64,000 nt of DNA from Bacteroidales bacterium (GTDB lineage Bacteria; Bacteroidota; Bacteroidia; Bacteroidales; VadinHA17), in NCBI GenBank assembly GCA_003141895.1, contig PLNT01000009.1, positions 68,536 through 132,535 on the forward strand. The letters run 5' to 3'. Every line of letters begins with the position of its first letter. Within the stretch, counting starts at the first letter, position 1. Made by a program: the position numbers and the translations under genes. The notes beneath the pieces are model-generated. The model searched no databases. It was not told the DNA's origin and saw nothing but the letters and a program-made list of their open reading frames with translations. Below, piece by piece: positions 36,785-46,197 of this stretch.

Positions 36785-37180
36785 ATGTCAAAAATCAACT
36801 CAATAGCAGATCTGAAGAAAAAACGCGATGAACTGCAGGGCGGGTTAGGCAGCCGGGTTAATGATACGTCTAATGCTGTTCATGTAAAAGTTGCAATGGC
36901 AACCTGCGGAATAGCCTCCGGAGCTAAAAACGTAATGGAGTTTTTTTCGGAACAACTCGAAAGAAGAAACATTGCAGCAGTAGTTACTCAGACTGGTTGC
37001 ATGGGATACTGTTATGCTGAACCGACAATTGAAGTTAAGCTTCCAGGACAAGATCCTGTCGTATTTGGTTTTGTTGACCTTAAGAGAGCCGACCAGATAA
37101 TTGAAAAATATGTCAAAACGGGTGAACTTGTCGATGGAATTATCCCTGTGAATTATCAAACTATTGACTTAAACGTATAA
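36785..37180 (+). CDS. Thioredoxin-like [2Fe-2S] ferredoxin subunit of the hydrogenase operon
   Basis: A 131-residue protein, first of the four-gene hydrogenase operon. Its thioredoxin-like fold carries cysteines Cys41 (ATCGIASGA) and Cys72/Cys76 (TGCMGYC), followed by YAEPTIEV. Classic members have four Cys; the position expected for the second is Gly here, so only three are visible. It probably sits in the electron chain between HydB and HydA or binds the complex as an accessory subunit. The 12-base gap to hydB contains AAGGAGG, a strong ribosome binding site unusual for this phylum. Confidence 0.8.
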   Translation: MSKINSIADLKKKRDELQGGLGSRVNDTSNAVHVKVAMATCGIASGAKNVMEFFSEQLERRNIAAVVTQTGCMGYCYAEPTIEVKLPGQDPVVFGFVDLKRADQIIEKYVKTGELVDGIIPVNYQTIDLNV

Positions 37181-37192
37181 GGAGGAAAAATT

Positions 37193-38986
37193 ATGTCAAA
37201 ATACAGTACGCATCTTCTGGTTTGTGGTGGCACAAGTTGTCATTCTTCAGAAAGCGATGCTATTGTCTGCAATTTAAGAGATGAACTCGAGGCTAAGGGT
37301 TTGATGGATTCTGTTCAGGTTATCCTTACAGGCTGCTTCGGCTTTTGTGAGAAAGGCCCCATTGTAAAGGTTATGCCCGACAATACTGTTTATGTTCAGG
37401 TTAAGCCTGAAGATGCGCAGGCTATTGTTGAGGAACATATTATTAAAGGTAGAAAAGTAACCAGACTTTTGCTTAAAGACCCAGTAAGCAAAGAGCCAGT
37501 CTCCGATCCGAATAAAATGGACTTTTTCAAAAAACAACTACGGATTGTCCTTCGCAATTGCGGTTTTATCAATCCTGAGAATATTGATGAATACATTGCC
37601 CGTGAAGGTTATAAGGCACTTGGAAAAGTGTTAACTGAGATGACTTCCGAGCAGGTTATTAAAGAGGTTAAAGATTCTGGTCAGAGAGGTCGAGGTGGTG
37701 CTGGCTTTTCAACCGGACTAAAATGGGAACTTGCCCGCAAAAACCAATCAGACGAAAAATATGTCGTTTGTAATGCTGATGAGGGTGATCCGGGAGCTTT
37801 TATGGACCGTTCTGTTCTTGAAGGTGATCCGCATTCTGTTCTTGAGGCTATGGTTATCTGCGGATATAGTATAGGTGCATCTAATGGCCTCATTTATATA
37901 CGTGCAGAATACCCGCTTGCTATTGAAAGATTGAAAATTGCAATCAAACAGGCAAGAGAATATGGCCTTCTGGGTAAAAACATACTGGGTACAGGTTTTA
38001 ATTTCGATATAACTCTCCGCTATGGAGCAGGTGCATTTGTATGCGGTGAGGAAACAGCACTTATTCATTCAATGGAAGGGCTTCGCGGTGAACCGACAGT
38101 TAAACCGCCTTTCCCGGCAGAATCAGGTTACCGCAATCATCCTACAAATGTCAACAATGTTGAAACTTTTGCCGCAATTCCGGCTATTATCCTCAAAGGA
38201 GCAAAATGGTTCAGCAGCATAGGTACCGGGAAATCAAAAGGTACCAAAGTGTTTGCTCTTGCCGGTAAGATCAACAATGTCGGACTGATCGAAGTCCCGA
38301 TGGGAACCACACTGAGAGAGGTGATCTTCGAGATCGGAGGAGGTATAAGAAATGGTAAAAAATTCAAGGGTATTCAAACCGGCGGACCATCAGGAGGTTG
38401 TCTTTCCGAAAAACATCTCGATATTCCTATTGATTTCGATAACCTTATAGCAGCAGGATCAATAATGGGTTCAGGAGCTATGATTATTCTCGATGAAGAT
38501 GATTGTATGGTATCGATGGCAAAATTCTTTCTTCAGTTCACTGTTGAAGAATCATGCGGGAAATGTGCCCCATGCAGAATCGGTAACAAACGGCTACATG
38601 AACTTCTTGGACAGATATGTGAGGGAAAAGGTTCAATAGAGGATCTTGACAGACTCAGAAATATGAGTGTTGTGATAAAAGACACTGCACTGTGTGGTCT
38701 CGGGCAGACTTCTCCAAATCCTGTCCTGTCAATGATGGATAACTACTATGATGAATATGTTGCACACGTAAAAGATAAGAAGTGCCCTGCAGGTCAATGC
38801 AAAAGCCTGATGGAATATGTTGTCAATCCTGAAAATTGTGTTGGTTGCACTGCATGCGCAAGAGTTTGTCCTGTTAATGCTATCTCGGGTGAGAGAAAAG
38901 AAGTTCATCATATTGACCCATCAATCTGCATAAAATGTGGTGCATGTATGGAGAAATGTAAGTTTGATGCAATATTTATCAGATAA
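37193..38986 (+). CDS. hydB: NADH-linked [FeFe] hydrogenase, HydB (NuoF-like flavoprotein) subunit
   Basis: Oxidises or reduces NAD(H) at FMN and shares electrons with HydA. The 597 residues comprise an N-terminal thioredoxin-like [2Fe-2S] domain (CGGTSC and CFGFC), the NuoF-like FMN/NADH domain (GRGGAGFSTGLKWELA, GEETALI), an SLBB part, the N3-type 4Fe-4S motif ESCGKCAPCRIG, and a C-terminal pair of 4Fe-4S motifs (CVGCTACARVCP and CIKCGACMEKC). This order is that of bifurcating hydrogenase beta subunits. It lies 11 bases before hydA. Confidence 0.93.
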   Translation: MSKYSTHLLVCGGTSCHSSESDAIVCNLRDELEAKGLMDSVQVILTGCFGFCEKGPIVKVMPDNTVYVQVKPEDAQAIVEEHIIKGRKVTRLLLKDPVSKEPVSDPNKMDFFKKQLRIVLRNCGFINPENIDEYIAREGYKALGKVLTEMTSEQVIKEVKDSGQRGRGGAGFSTGLKWELARKNQSDEKYVVCNADEGDPGAFMDRSVLEGDPHSVLEAMVICGYSIGASNGLIYIRAEYPLAIERLKIAIKQAREYGLLGKNILGTGFNFDITLRYGAGAFVCGEETALIHSMEGLRGEPTVKPPFPAESGYRNHPTNVNNVETFAAIPAIILKGAKWFSSIGTGKSKGTKVFALAGKINNVGLIEVPMGTTLREVIFEIGGGIRNGKKFKGIQTGGPSGGCLSEKHLDIPIDFDNLIAAGSIMGSGAMIILDEDDCMVSMAKFFLQFTVEESCGKCAPCRIGNKRLHELLGQICEGKGSIEDLDRLRNMSVVIKDTALCGLGQTSPNPVLSMMDNYYDEYVAHVKDKKCPAGQCKSLMEYVVNPENCVGCTACARVCPVNAISGERKEVHHIDPSICIKCGACMEKCKFDAIFIR

Positions 38987-38997
38987 TCAAAATAATA

Positions 38998-40776
38998 ATG
39001 GAAACAATAAAACTTACGATAGATAATAAAGAGATTGATGTACCAAAAGGTACTACAATATATAAAGCTGCAAAGGAGCTGGGAATTGACATTCCTACCC
39101 TGTGTTATATGGAATTGCATGATATGAACATCGAGAACAAACCGGCTGGTTGCCGCATTTGTGTTGCAGAGGTTTCAGGACGACGGACTCTTGCTCCTAC
39201 CTGTTCAACAAAATGTGAACCCGGAATGGTTGTAAAGACTCATACACCCAGGGTTCTCAATGCCCGACGGACTGTAATGGAATTCATCCTGTCCGATCAT
39301 CCAAAGGATTGCCTTGTATGTTCAAAATCAGGAACATGCGAACTGCAGGCGATGGCACACCGTCTTGGAATCAAAGATATTCCGGGCGCTGAATATGCTG
39401 CTGTTTCTACATACAGAAAAGATACTTCACCGTCAATCATCAGGGACCTTGATAAATGCATCATGTGTCGCCGATGTGAAATGATGTGTAATGAGGTTCA
39501 GACTGTTGGCGCTATATCAGCAGTCAACAGAGGTTTTATGGCTACCGTAGCCCCGGCATTTGAGCAGAATCTCGAATATTCAACTTGCACATATTGCGGA
39601 CAGTGTGTTTCAGTATGTCCTACAGGTGCTCTTACAGAAGTTAACCATGTTCCCCAGGTACTCAGAGCTCTTGTGGATCCGACTAAAACCGTTGTAGTTC
39701 AGACTGCACCGGCCGTTCGTGCTGCTCTTGGTGAAGAGTTCGGACTCGCACCCGGAACACTTGTTACAGGAAAAATGACAGCTGCCCTGAGGGCTCTTGG
39801 ATTCGATTATGTATTCGATACAGATTTTGCAGCCGACCTTACAATAATGGAAGAAGGTACTGAACTTCTTGACAGGCTGAGCAGACACCTTAAGGGAGAC
39901 AAAACTGCCAAAATGCCGATCCTGACTTCATGTTGCCCCGGCTGGGTTAATTTCTTTGAAGAATATTTCCCCGATCTTAAGGATGTACCATCGACGGCAA
40001 AATCGCCACAGCAAATGTTCGGCGCAATTGCCAAAACATACTTTGCCGATAAAATCGGTATCAACCGCAAGGATATGGTTGTTGTATCAATAATGCCATG
40101 TCTTGCTAAAAAATATGAATGCCAGAGGAATGAATTCTCAGTTGACGGCAATCCGGATGTTGATTTTTCAATTTCCACCAGAGAACTTGCATCGTTCATC
40201 AAACAGGCAAATATAGATCTCAATACACTTCATGACGAAGATTTTGATGCACCATTGGGAGAATCAACAGGGGCCGGTGTGATATTCGGTACAACCGGAG
40301 GTGTAATTGAAGCTGCATGCCGTACTGCTTACGAACTCTATACTGGTAAGAAACTCAAGAGACTTGAGTTCACTGAACTCAGAGGCATGGAAGGGGTACG
40401 TTCTGCAACAATTGATTTTGATGGTCTGCCTCTTAATATAGGGATCGCTCACGGACTCGGAAATGCAAGGAAACTTCTTGATGATGTAAGGGCAGGGAAA
40501 TCACAATTCCACGCCATTGAAGTTATGGCATGCCCGGGCGGATGTATCGGGGGAGGAGGACAACCACTGCACCATGGCAATTCGGAAATAATAATGGCTA
40601 GAGCAGCTGCAATTTATACCGAAGACAGGAAAAAGCCTCTGAGAAAATCACATGAGAATCCGTTCATAATAAAACTTTATAACGAGTTTCTTGGAAAACC
40701 TGGTAGTGAAAAAGCTCATCATCTGCTTCACACTCATTATTTTGATAAGAAGAAAAAGATCATTATTAAAAAATAG
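38998..40776 (+). CDS. hydA: [FeFe] hydrogenase catalytic subunit HydA
   Basis: Interconverts H2 with protons and electrons. The 592 residues have an N-terminal [2Fe-2S] domain, the His/Cys cluster region (DHPKDCLVCSKSGTC), two 4Fe-4S motifs (CIMCRRCEMMC and CTYCGQCVSVCP) and the H-cluster domain. All three signatures are complete: TSCCPGW with Cys312 (proton relay) and Cys313 (ligand), MPCLAKKYE with Cys368, and EVMACPGGCIGGGGQP with Glu508, Cys512 and Cys516. The C-terminal tail ends with a small HydA-type extension but has no extra [2Fe-2S] domain. Consistent with an NADH-linked group A trimeric enzyme. Confidence 0.96.
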   Translation: METIKLTIDNKEIDVPKGTTIYKAAKELGIDIPTLCYMELHDMNIENKPAGCRICVAEVSGRRTLAPTCSTKCEPGMVVKTHTPRVLNARRTVMEFILSDHPKDCLVCSKSGTCELQAMAHRLGIKDIPGAEYAAVSTYRKDTSPSIIRDLDKCIMCRRCEMMCNEVQTVGAISAVNRGFMATVAPAFEQNLEYSTCTYCGQCVSVCPTGALTEVNHVPQVLRALVDPTKTVVVQTAPAVRAALGEEFGLAPGTLVTGKMTAALRALGFDYVFDTDFAADLTIMEEGTELLDRLSRHLKGDKTAKMPILTSCCPGWVNFFEEYFPDLKDVPSTAKSPQQMFGAIAKTYFADKIGINRKDMVVVSIMPCLAKKYECQRNEFSVDGNPDVDFSISTRELASFIKQANIDLNTLHDEDFDAPLGESTGAGVIFGTTGGVIEAACRTAYELYTGKKLKRLEFTELRGMEGVRSATIDFDGLPLNIGIAHGLGNARKLLDDVRAGKSQFHAIEVMACPGGCIGGGGQPLHHGNSEIIMARAAAIYTEDRKKPLRKSHENPFIIKLYNEFLGKPGSEKAHHLLHTHYFDKKKKIIIKK

Positions 40777-40811
40777 TATAATAATATTCGACAAAAATAA
40801 ATTTCACGGTT

Positions 40812-41297
40812 ATGTCTCATATAAAAATTGAATTAAGAAAAGAAGATGTGGACTTTATAAAAGGAGTATGTGCTACTTTTAATAATGATCCACAGGAGCT
40901 TATAAACGTCCTTCATACATGCCAGGAACATTTTGGATATCTTCCGGCAGAGGTTCAGGAGGTCGTTTCTGACGGTCTAAATATGCCGGTAGCCAAGATT
41001 TATGGTGTAGTAACTTTCTACTCATTTTTCACCATGACTCCAAAAGGGAAACATCCGATAAGTATTTGTCTCGGAACTGCATGTTACGTCAGGGGTGCTG
41101 AAAAAGTGCTCGATGAGTTCAAAAAAGAGCTTGGAATTCAGGTTGGAGAATCAACAAAAGATAACAAGTTTTCATTATCAAGCCTGCGATGCGTCGGCGC
41201 ATGCGGTCTTGCTCCTGTTGTTCTTGTAGGTGATAAAACCTATGGCAGGGTTGCACCCGACGATGTCAAAAATATTCTGAAAGAATACGAAAACTAG
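40812..41297 (+). CDS. hydC: Hydrogenase subunit HydC (NuoE-like [2Fe-2S] protein)
   Basis: A 161-residue protein of the NuoE family with a helical N-domain and a thioredoxin-like [2Fe-2S] domain. The four ligands are Cys86 and Cys91 (CLGTAC) and Cys127 and Cys131 (CVGAC). With HydA and HydB it makes the NADH- (and often ferredoxin-) dependent hydrogenase. Last gene of the operon, 35 bases after hydA and followed by a clear terminator. No maturation genes (hydE, hydF, hydG) are in the window. Confidence 0.94.
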   Translation: MSHIKIELRKEDVDFIKGVCATFNNDPQELINVLHTCQEHFGYLPAEVQEVVSDGLNMPVAKIYGVVTFYSFFTMTPKGKHPISICLGTACYVRGAEKVLDEFKKELGIQVGESTKDNKFSLSSLRCVGACGLAPVVLVGDKTYGRVAPDDVKNILKEYEN

Positions 41298-41350
41298 AAG
41301 ATTTTCAGGAGGTTTTAATAGATTTAATTCATTTTGCGTTGGTTGGAGGT

Positions 41351-41380
41351 AAACCGGGATATTCTTTATCCCGGTTTTAT
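41351..41380 (+). terminator. Intrinsic terminator of the hydrogenase operon
   Basis: A perfect 11-bp stem (41351-41361 with 41367-41377) with a 5-base loop runs into TTTT. It is 54 bases after the hydC stop. Confidence 0.85.
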
Positions 41381-41430
41381 TATTACGAAAGACCCCCCTA
41401 CCCTCCTAAAGGGGGGTTAAATCTCAGTCT

Positions 41431-41514
41431 TTCAATAAATTCATCAAGGACACTGAATTAGTCCCACTCTTGGGGGACATCCCGATAGCTATCGGGAGCG
41501 AAGCGGCAGGGGGT
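41431..41514 (+). repeat. Dispersed repeat, family 3, copy A
   Basis: This 84-base stretch matches 53543-53626 on the opposite strand without gaps at about 74 positions, counted by hand. It contains the perfect palindrome CCCGATAGCTATCGGG (41481-41496). Confidence 0.75.
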
Positions 41515-41564
41515 GCGTGCTTTGAGGCGAAGTGCAAATTAAAATATTTTCTTAGATTTGGGCT

Positions 41565-41879
41565 ATGATCGGTAAATACAAAATAATAACCCTTTGCGGG
41601 AGCACAAAATTCAAAGATGAATTCATTGCAGTGCAAAAACGATTAACTCTCGAAGGAAACATTGTTATCAGTGTTGGACTATTTGGCCATTCTGGGGATG
41701 ATGAATTGTGGACTGAAAGTACCAAGGAGATGCTGGATGACATGCATAAAAGGAAGATTGACCTTGCGGATGAGATATTTGTTATTAATTTGGGCGGATA
41801 TATAGGGACATCAACAAGGAGTGAGATTGAGTATGCGATATCAGCAGGCAAACCAGTAAGCTATCTTGTAACTCCATGA
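41565..41879 (+). CDS. Nucleoside 2-deoxyribosyltransferase-like protein
   Basis: A 104-residue Rossmann-like protein with an N-terminal ITLCGSTKFKDEF motif and a C-terminal GTSTRSEIEYAISAGKPV motif, the two signatures of nucleoside 2-deoxyribosyltransferase-like (and DUF4406-like) proteins. It may act on nucleotides or bind a nucleotide ligand; a true transferase active-site Glu is suggested by SEIEYA. A TAGATTTG promoter-like box ends four bases before the ATG, so transcription may begin at or near the start codon. Its last 19 bases overlap the end of the convergent ygiQ gene. Confidence 0.75.
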   Translation: MIGKYKIITLCGSTKFKDEFIAVQKRLTLEGNIVISVGLFGHSGDDELWTESTKEMLDDMHKRKIDLADEIFVINLGGYIGTSTRSEIEYAISAGKPVSYLVTP

Positions 41880-43654
41880 GATTGCTTCGTTACATCTTTC
41901 TTATACCAGAAAAAATATTCCTTTTGCCTGCGTTTTTCTTCGACGCTTCTGGCAACATAAACTTTTTTCCCGGTATAAGGATCAAAACCGGTATAATAAA
42001 TTAGCGTGGAAAGGGTCATTGGAGTCGGAGTAAAATCCTGAACCTGTTCCGGTTTGATACCCAAGCTCTTTACCTCTCCCTCAAGCTCTTTCATATCAGC
42101 ATCGGTGCATCCGGGATGACCTGAGATAAAATATGGGATCATCTCACATTTAAGATCATTCTTTGTTCTTATACTGTCAAATCTTTTTTTGAGCTTCCTG
42201 AACAATTCGAATGGCACTTTCCTCATATATGAAAGGACATGAGCAGAAGTATGCTCAGGAGCTACTTTTAATCTCCCGGAAACGTGGTTCCTGACAAGCT
42301 CTTCAAGATATTCACCTTCATCCCGCCCGGCATTCTGATTCCATTCAGGAAACAATAAATCATAACGTACTCCGCTGCCGATAAAAGATTTTTTAATTCC
42401 ATCTATCCTATCCACCTTGCGGTAAAGTTCTGTGAGCTCTTTATGGCTGGTATTGAGATTTTTACACACAGCGGGCCAGATACAGGAAGGTCGTGAGCAC
42501 GACTGACATAATTTAAGGTCCCTGCCTCCCATCCGGTACATATTTGCCGATGGACCACCCAGATCGGTAAGATATCCCTTGAAATCAGGCAGTTTGCTGA
42601 TTTTTTCTATCTCATCTAATATTGACTGTTCTGATCTGCTTACTATTTGTTTTCCCTGGTGAGAAGCAATCGCACAAAAGCTGCACCCGCCGAAACATCC
42701 ACGGTGAATATTCACCGAGAATTTTATCATTTCATATGCAGGAATATCTTCCTTTTTGTTGTAGCGGGGATGAGGAAGAAACATATATGGAAGATCAAAC
42801 GACCGATCAATTTCATCTTCGTCCATCGGTGCAAATGATGGATTGACAATTACTTTCATATCGCCTGATACTTCAATGAGCCTAGCTGATATTATCTTGT
42901 TCGATTCCTTTTCGAATGTCACAAAGTTTTCAGAGAACAGATTTTTATCCTTCAGGCATTTTTCCAATGAATGAAGGTAAATATCTTTCCATATTTTCTG
43001 CTCCGGTAATGGTTCATCTTTTCTTATTGCAACTGAAGTCTGGGCCACCGTTTTAAGACTCTTAAATGGAACACCTTTCATCAGTAATCTGATAAGCTCT
43101 CTTGTTGGCTGTTCTCCCATGCCATAAATAAGAAGATCTGCACCGCTTGTCTGGAGTATCGAAGGCTCAAGTTTATCTTTCCAGTAATCATAATGGGTCA
43201 ACCTTCGCATCGATGCTTCTATACCTCCGATAACGACAGGTACATCAGGAAATATTGTCTTCAGAATCTTAGTATAAACTACTGTCGGATAATCTGGTCT
43301 GAAACCTGCTTTACCGCCCGGCGTATATGCATCATCGGATCTCAACCGGCGTGTCGCTGTATAATGGTTGACCATTGAATCCATATTTCCGGCTGTCACA
43401 CCAAAAAAATATTTCGGTTTACCCAGCTTACGAAAATCTCTCAAATCATCCTGCCAGTTTGGCTGCGGAACAATAGCAACCCTTAATCCTTCAGCTTCAA
43501 TAACCCTGCCGATAACAGCTGGTCCGAATGATGGATGATCAACATATGCATCACCACTGAAGATTATGACGTCCAGTTCATCCCATCCCAGGAGTTCTAC
43601 TTCCTTTTTGGTAGTGGGCAGCCAGTTATGATTAAAATTTTGTTGAGTTTTCAC
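41861..43654 (-). CDS. ygiQ: YgiQ-family radical SAM protein
   Basis: A 597-residue member of the UPF0313/YgiQ family. The radical SAM cluster motif is RGCFGGCSFCAI with Cys320, Cys324 and Cys327. An N-terminal cobalamin-binding-like region (about 25-190) precedes it, and the family C-terminal segment GYLTDLGGPSANMYRM and DFTPTPMTLSTLIYYTGFDP are present. The biological reaction of YgiQ is not established. The start is GTG at 43654. It overlaps the convergent deoxyribosyltransferase-like gene by 19 bases. Confidence 0.93.
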   Translation of the reverse strand: MKTQQNFNHNWLPTTKKEVELLGWDELDVIIFSGDAYVDHPSFGPAVIGRVIEAEGLRVAIVPQPNWQDDLRDFRKLGKPKYFFGVTAGNMDSMVNHYTATRRLRSDDAYTPGGKAGFRPDYPTVVYTKILKTIFPDVPVVIGGIEASMRRLTHYDYWKDKLEPSILQTSGADLLIYGMGEQPTRELIRLLMKGVPFKSLKTVAQTSVAIRKDEPLPEQKIWKDIYLHSLEKCLKDKNLFSENFVTFEKESNKIISARLIEVSGDMKVIVNPSFAPMDEDEIDRSFDLPYMFLPHPRYNKKEDIPAYEMIKFSVNIHRGCFGGCSFCAIASHQGKQIVSRSEQSILDEIEKISKLPDFKGYLTDLGGPSANMYRMGGRDLKLCQSCSRPSCIWPAVCKNLNTSHKELTELYRKVDRIDGIKKSFIGSGVRYDLLFPEWNQNAGRDEGEYLEELVRNHVSGRLKVAPEHTSAHVLSYMRKVPFELFRKLKKRFDSIRTKNDLKCEMIPYFISGHPGCTDADMKELEGEVKSLGIKPEQVQDFTPTPMTLSTLIYYTGFDPYTGKKVYVARSVEEKRRQKEYFFWYKKDVTKQSHGVTR

Positions 43655-43687
43655 GGTTCTAAATTACTTAAAAAAACTGTCTTTTTA

Positions 43688-43726
43688 CCTCATCCCCCTC
43701 CCCCTTTCTCCTAAGAGAGAAGGGGG
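43688..43726 (+). repeat. Dispersed GC-rich repeat, family 1 copy
   Basis: Begins CCTCATCCCCC and contains AGAGAGAAGGGGG, as at 8383-8422. It sits in the 310-base gap between ygiQ and the TPR gene (43655-43965), which otherwise holds only a family 2 copy. Confidence 0.7.
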
Positions 43727-43786
43727 TGGGCCGGGAAAGTCTCCCGCAAACGGGGGATTAAAGAGAAAGATAAATAAGAGGTTACA

Positions 43787-43823
43787 AAGTCCCTCCCCCT
43801 TGGAGGAGGGATTTATGGAGAGG
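43787..43823 (+). repeat. Dispersed GC-rich repeat, family 2 copy
   Basis: Reads AAGTCCCTCCCCCTTGGAGG and continues to GGAGAGG. Copies occur at 50711-50747 (opposite strand) and 53651-53689. In two of the three places it lies beside a family 1 copy. Confidence 0.7.
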
Positions 43824-43965
43824 TAAACAAAGAGAGGACCAGGGAGCCACTGAGACGGCTCACTTAAAAGTAAAAACGGTCTGATTGTTGCATATATGAT
43901 ATTCGGATAATGAAGTGATATTTTGTCACAATTCATTATATGATATTATTACAAAAAGAGTAAAT

Positions 43966-46197
43966 ATGGATGTTTCAAAAGTAATTCAACAACATAAAAG
44001 ACTTTGCAATCTGATTTCAGAAAAGAAAATAAAACAAAGTCTTGATATACTGGATGACATGATCTCCAATGCATCATCTGGCGACATGCGAGATGAATAT
44101 GATAATCTGGAAATGACATACCAGCGTATGTTAACTTATACCATTGATGGAATAAAAGATCCTGAACGCAATAAAATATATCTCAAACTTATACAATCTA
44201 TTCTTGGTCTTTCCGACAGAGCCAGACAGGACATATTGTCACATAATTCCGGATGGCACACTTACTGGGTTAAGCAGCAGGCTGAAAAAGAAATGAAGCT
44301 GACCGGCAAAACTATTGTGGAGACTGTTGATGATCTGATGTTTAAGAACGAACTTGATGAATGGCTGAAATTAACTAATGAGATTAATCCGGATCCAACT
44401 TCTGAGATATCAAAAAAACACAAACGTCTTATAAGAAATATATTCAATCATCTCTGGTTAACAGATTATTACGGAGAAGCTGAAAACAGCCTGATAAATA
44501 TTATAATGAAATCGGGCAAATTCAGATGGTACGAAGCAAGTATTTTTACTACTGCTATTACTTTGAGCTCCTTCAGAACATGGCAATCAGACAAACTTTT
44601 CCATCTGATCAAAATTTATGAAGCCGGGCAGGATCAGGTAATGGAAAGAGCTCTTACAGGTTTGATACTAAACCTCCATTATTATAATGGCCGGATAATA
44701 TTATATCCTGAAATTACTGCAAAAATTACCGAGCTGAGTCAGGATTCAAGGTTCAGGGAGCATTGCAGGATAATTGTTTTCCAGGTTATCAGATCACGGG
44801 AAACAGAAGATCTGAGCAGAAAACTTCAGGATGAAATATTACCGCAGGTTGCAAGGCTGAAACCAATGATTGAGGAAAAGCTTGATCTGGATAATATTCT
44901 TCCAAAAGACAAGAATGAAGAAAAGAATCCTGACTGGTCAGAAATGTTCAGCGACTCTGAGGAAATATTCAAGACAATGGAAGAATTGACGAAACTTCAG
45001 ATGGAAGGAGCTGATGTGTACATGTCTGCTTTTGCAAACATGAAGCAATTTGACTTTTTCAAGGATTTCCAGAACTGGTTTGTTCCATTTTATCCTGATC
45101 ATGAGACGGTAGATGAAATTTACCACGATGAAATCCTCGGTCCTGGTACAAACGAGCTGGCAGAAGCATTATACAAGACGCCATTCATATGCAATTCTGA
45201 TAAGTACTCCCTTCTCCTGAATCTGAAGTATCTGCCTTCTTCCCAGAAAAGTATGATGTTAAAAGTTTTCAGGATGGAACTTGAAGGGCTGCAGCAATTA
45301 AATGAGGAAGAGTCTGTTACTGATCCTTACAAAACATTCAGAACAAACATAACCCAATATTTGCAGGATATCTACCGGTTTTTTAAGCTCTCCCCCTATA
45401 AGAAAGAATTTGAAGATCTTTTCATCGGTAAACTTGACATATATAATTCGGAATTTTTCAGATTGACCTGTAATGCATCCGAAGCCGAAGCCGGACTGGC
45501 AGATTATTTCTTCAGCAAGAACTTTTATGGGGATGCGCTCCAGCTTTTTATGAAACAGGTAAACGAGAAACCGTCAGACGTGCAATTATATGAAAAAATA
45601 GGCTATTGTTACCAGGAAAGCGTTGATTATGAAGAGGCTCTCAAATTTTACAGAAGAGCAGAGCTCATTGACAGAAAAGTATGGACAATCAAAAAGATAG
45701 GACTATGTCTGAGGCGGCTAAGACGGAATGAGGAAGCACTTGAATATTACCTTCAGGCTTATGACCTGGAACCTGAGAATGTACACACAGTAATAATGAT
45801 AGCACATTGTTATATTGATCTTAAAAACTACGAAGAAGCTTTAAAATATTATTTCAGGGTTGAATATAAGGAGCCGGGGAATCTGAAAATATTAAGACCT
45901 ATAGCATTCTGTTATTTTGCGCTGGGAAGATTTGATGAATCTGAGAAATACTACGATCGTCTCTCAGCCGGAAAACTAAATGCACATGATCTTATTAACA
46001 AAGGTCATTTAGCACTATGCAGAGGAATGAAAAGAGAAGCTGTTGATCTTTACAAGAAAAGTTTATTAAGCGGAGAAATAACTAAAGTTCAGTTTATATC
46101 AATCTTTTCAGAAGATAAAGAATTACTTATTTCGTTAGGTGCAAATCCTGAAGATTTACCCATCCTGCTTGATTATCTTCTATTTAGCATCGCGTAA
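43966..46197 (+). CDS. Large cytoplasmic TPR-repeat protein
   Basis: A 743-residue protein from ATG 43966; an ATG 51 bases upstream also opens the frame but gives an unlikely cysteine-containing extension. There is no signal peptide or membrane segment. The first 480 residues are helical with no domain I recognise. From about residue 530 there are four or five tetratricopeptide repeats (LYEKIGYCYQESVDYEEALKFY, IGLCLRRLRRNEEALEYY, IAHCYIDLKNYEEALKYY, IAFCYFALGRFDESEKYY). Probably a scaffold. Its last 18 bases overlap the convergent Spy-like gene. Confidence 0.8.
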   Translation: MDVSKVIQQHKRLCNLISEKKIKQSLDILDDMISNASSGDMRDEYDNLEMTYQRMLTYTIDGIKDPERNKIYLKLIQSILGLSDRARQDILSHNSGWHTYWVKQQAEKEMKLTGKTIVETVDDLMFKNELDEWLKLTNEINPDPTSEISKKHKRLIRNIFNHLWLTDYYGEAENSLINIIMKSGKFRWYEASIFTTAITLSSFRTWQSDKLFHLIKIYEAGQDQVMERALTGLILNLHYYNGRIILYPEITAKITELSQDSRFREHCRIIVFQVIRSRETEDLSRKLQDEILPQVARLKPMIEEKLDLDNILPKDKNEEKNPDWSEMFSDSEEIFKTMEELTKLQMEGADVYMSAFANMKQFDFFKDFQNWFVPFYPDHETVDEIYHDEILGPGTNELAEALYKTPFICNSDKYSLLLNLKYLPSSQKSMMLKVFRMELEGLQQLNEEESVTDPYKTFRTNITQYLQDIYRFFKLSPYKKEFEDLFIGKLDIYNSEFFRLTCNASEAEAGLADYFFSKNFYGDALQLFMKQVNEKPSDVQLYEKIGYCYQESVDYEEALKFYRRAELIDRKVWTIKKIGLCLRRLRRNEEALEYYLQAYDLEPENVHTVIMIAHCYIDLKNYEEALKYYFRVEYKEPGNLKILRPIAFCYFALGRFDESEKYYDRLSAGKLNAHDLINKGHLALCRGMKREAVDLYKKSLLSGEITKVQFISIFSEDKELLISLGANPEDLPILLDYLLFSIA

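Noticed and set aside
41552-41851. 99-codon minus-strand frame
   Set aside because: Antisense to the deoxyribosyltransferase-like gene with intact motifs.
43685-43936. 83-codon minus-strand open frame
   Set aside because: It is made of the family 1 and family 2 GC-rich repeats and has low-complexity Pro/Gly-rich translation; it is not a gene.
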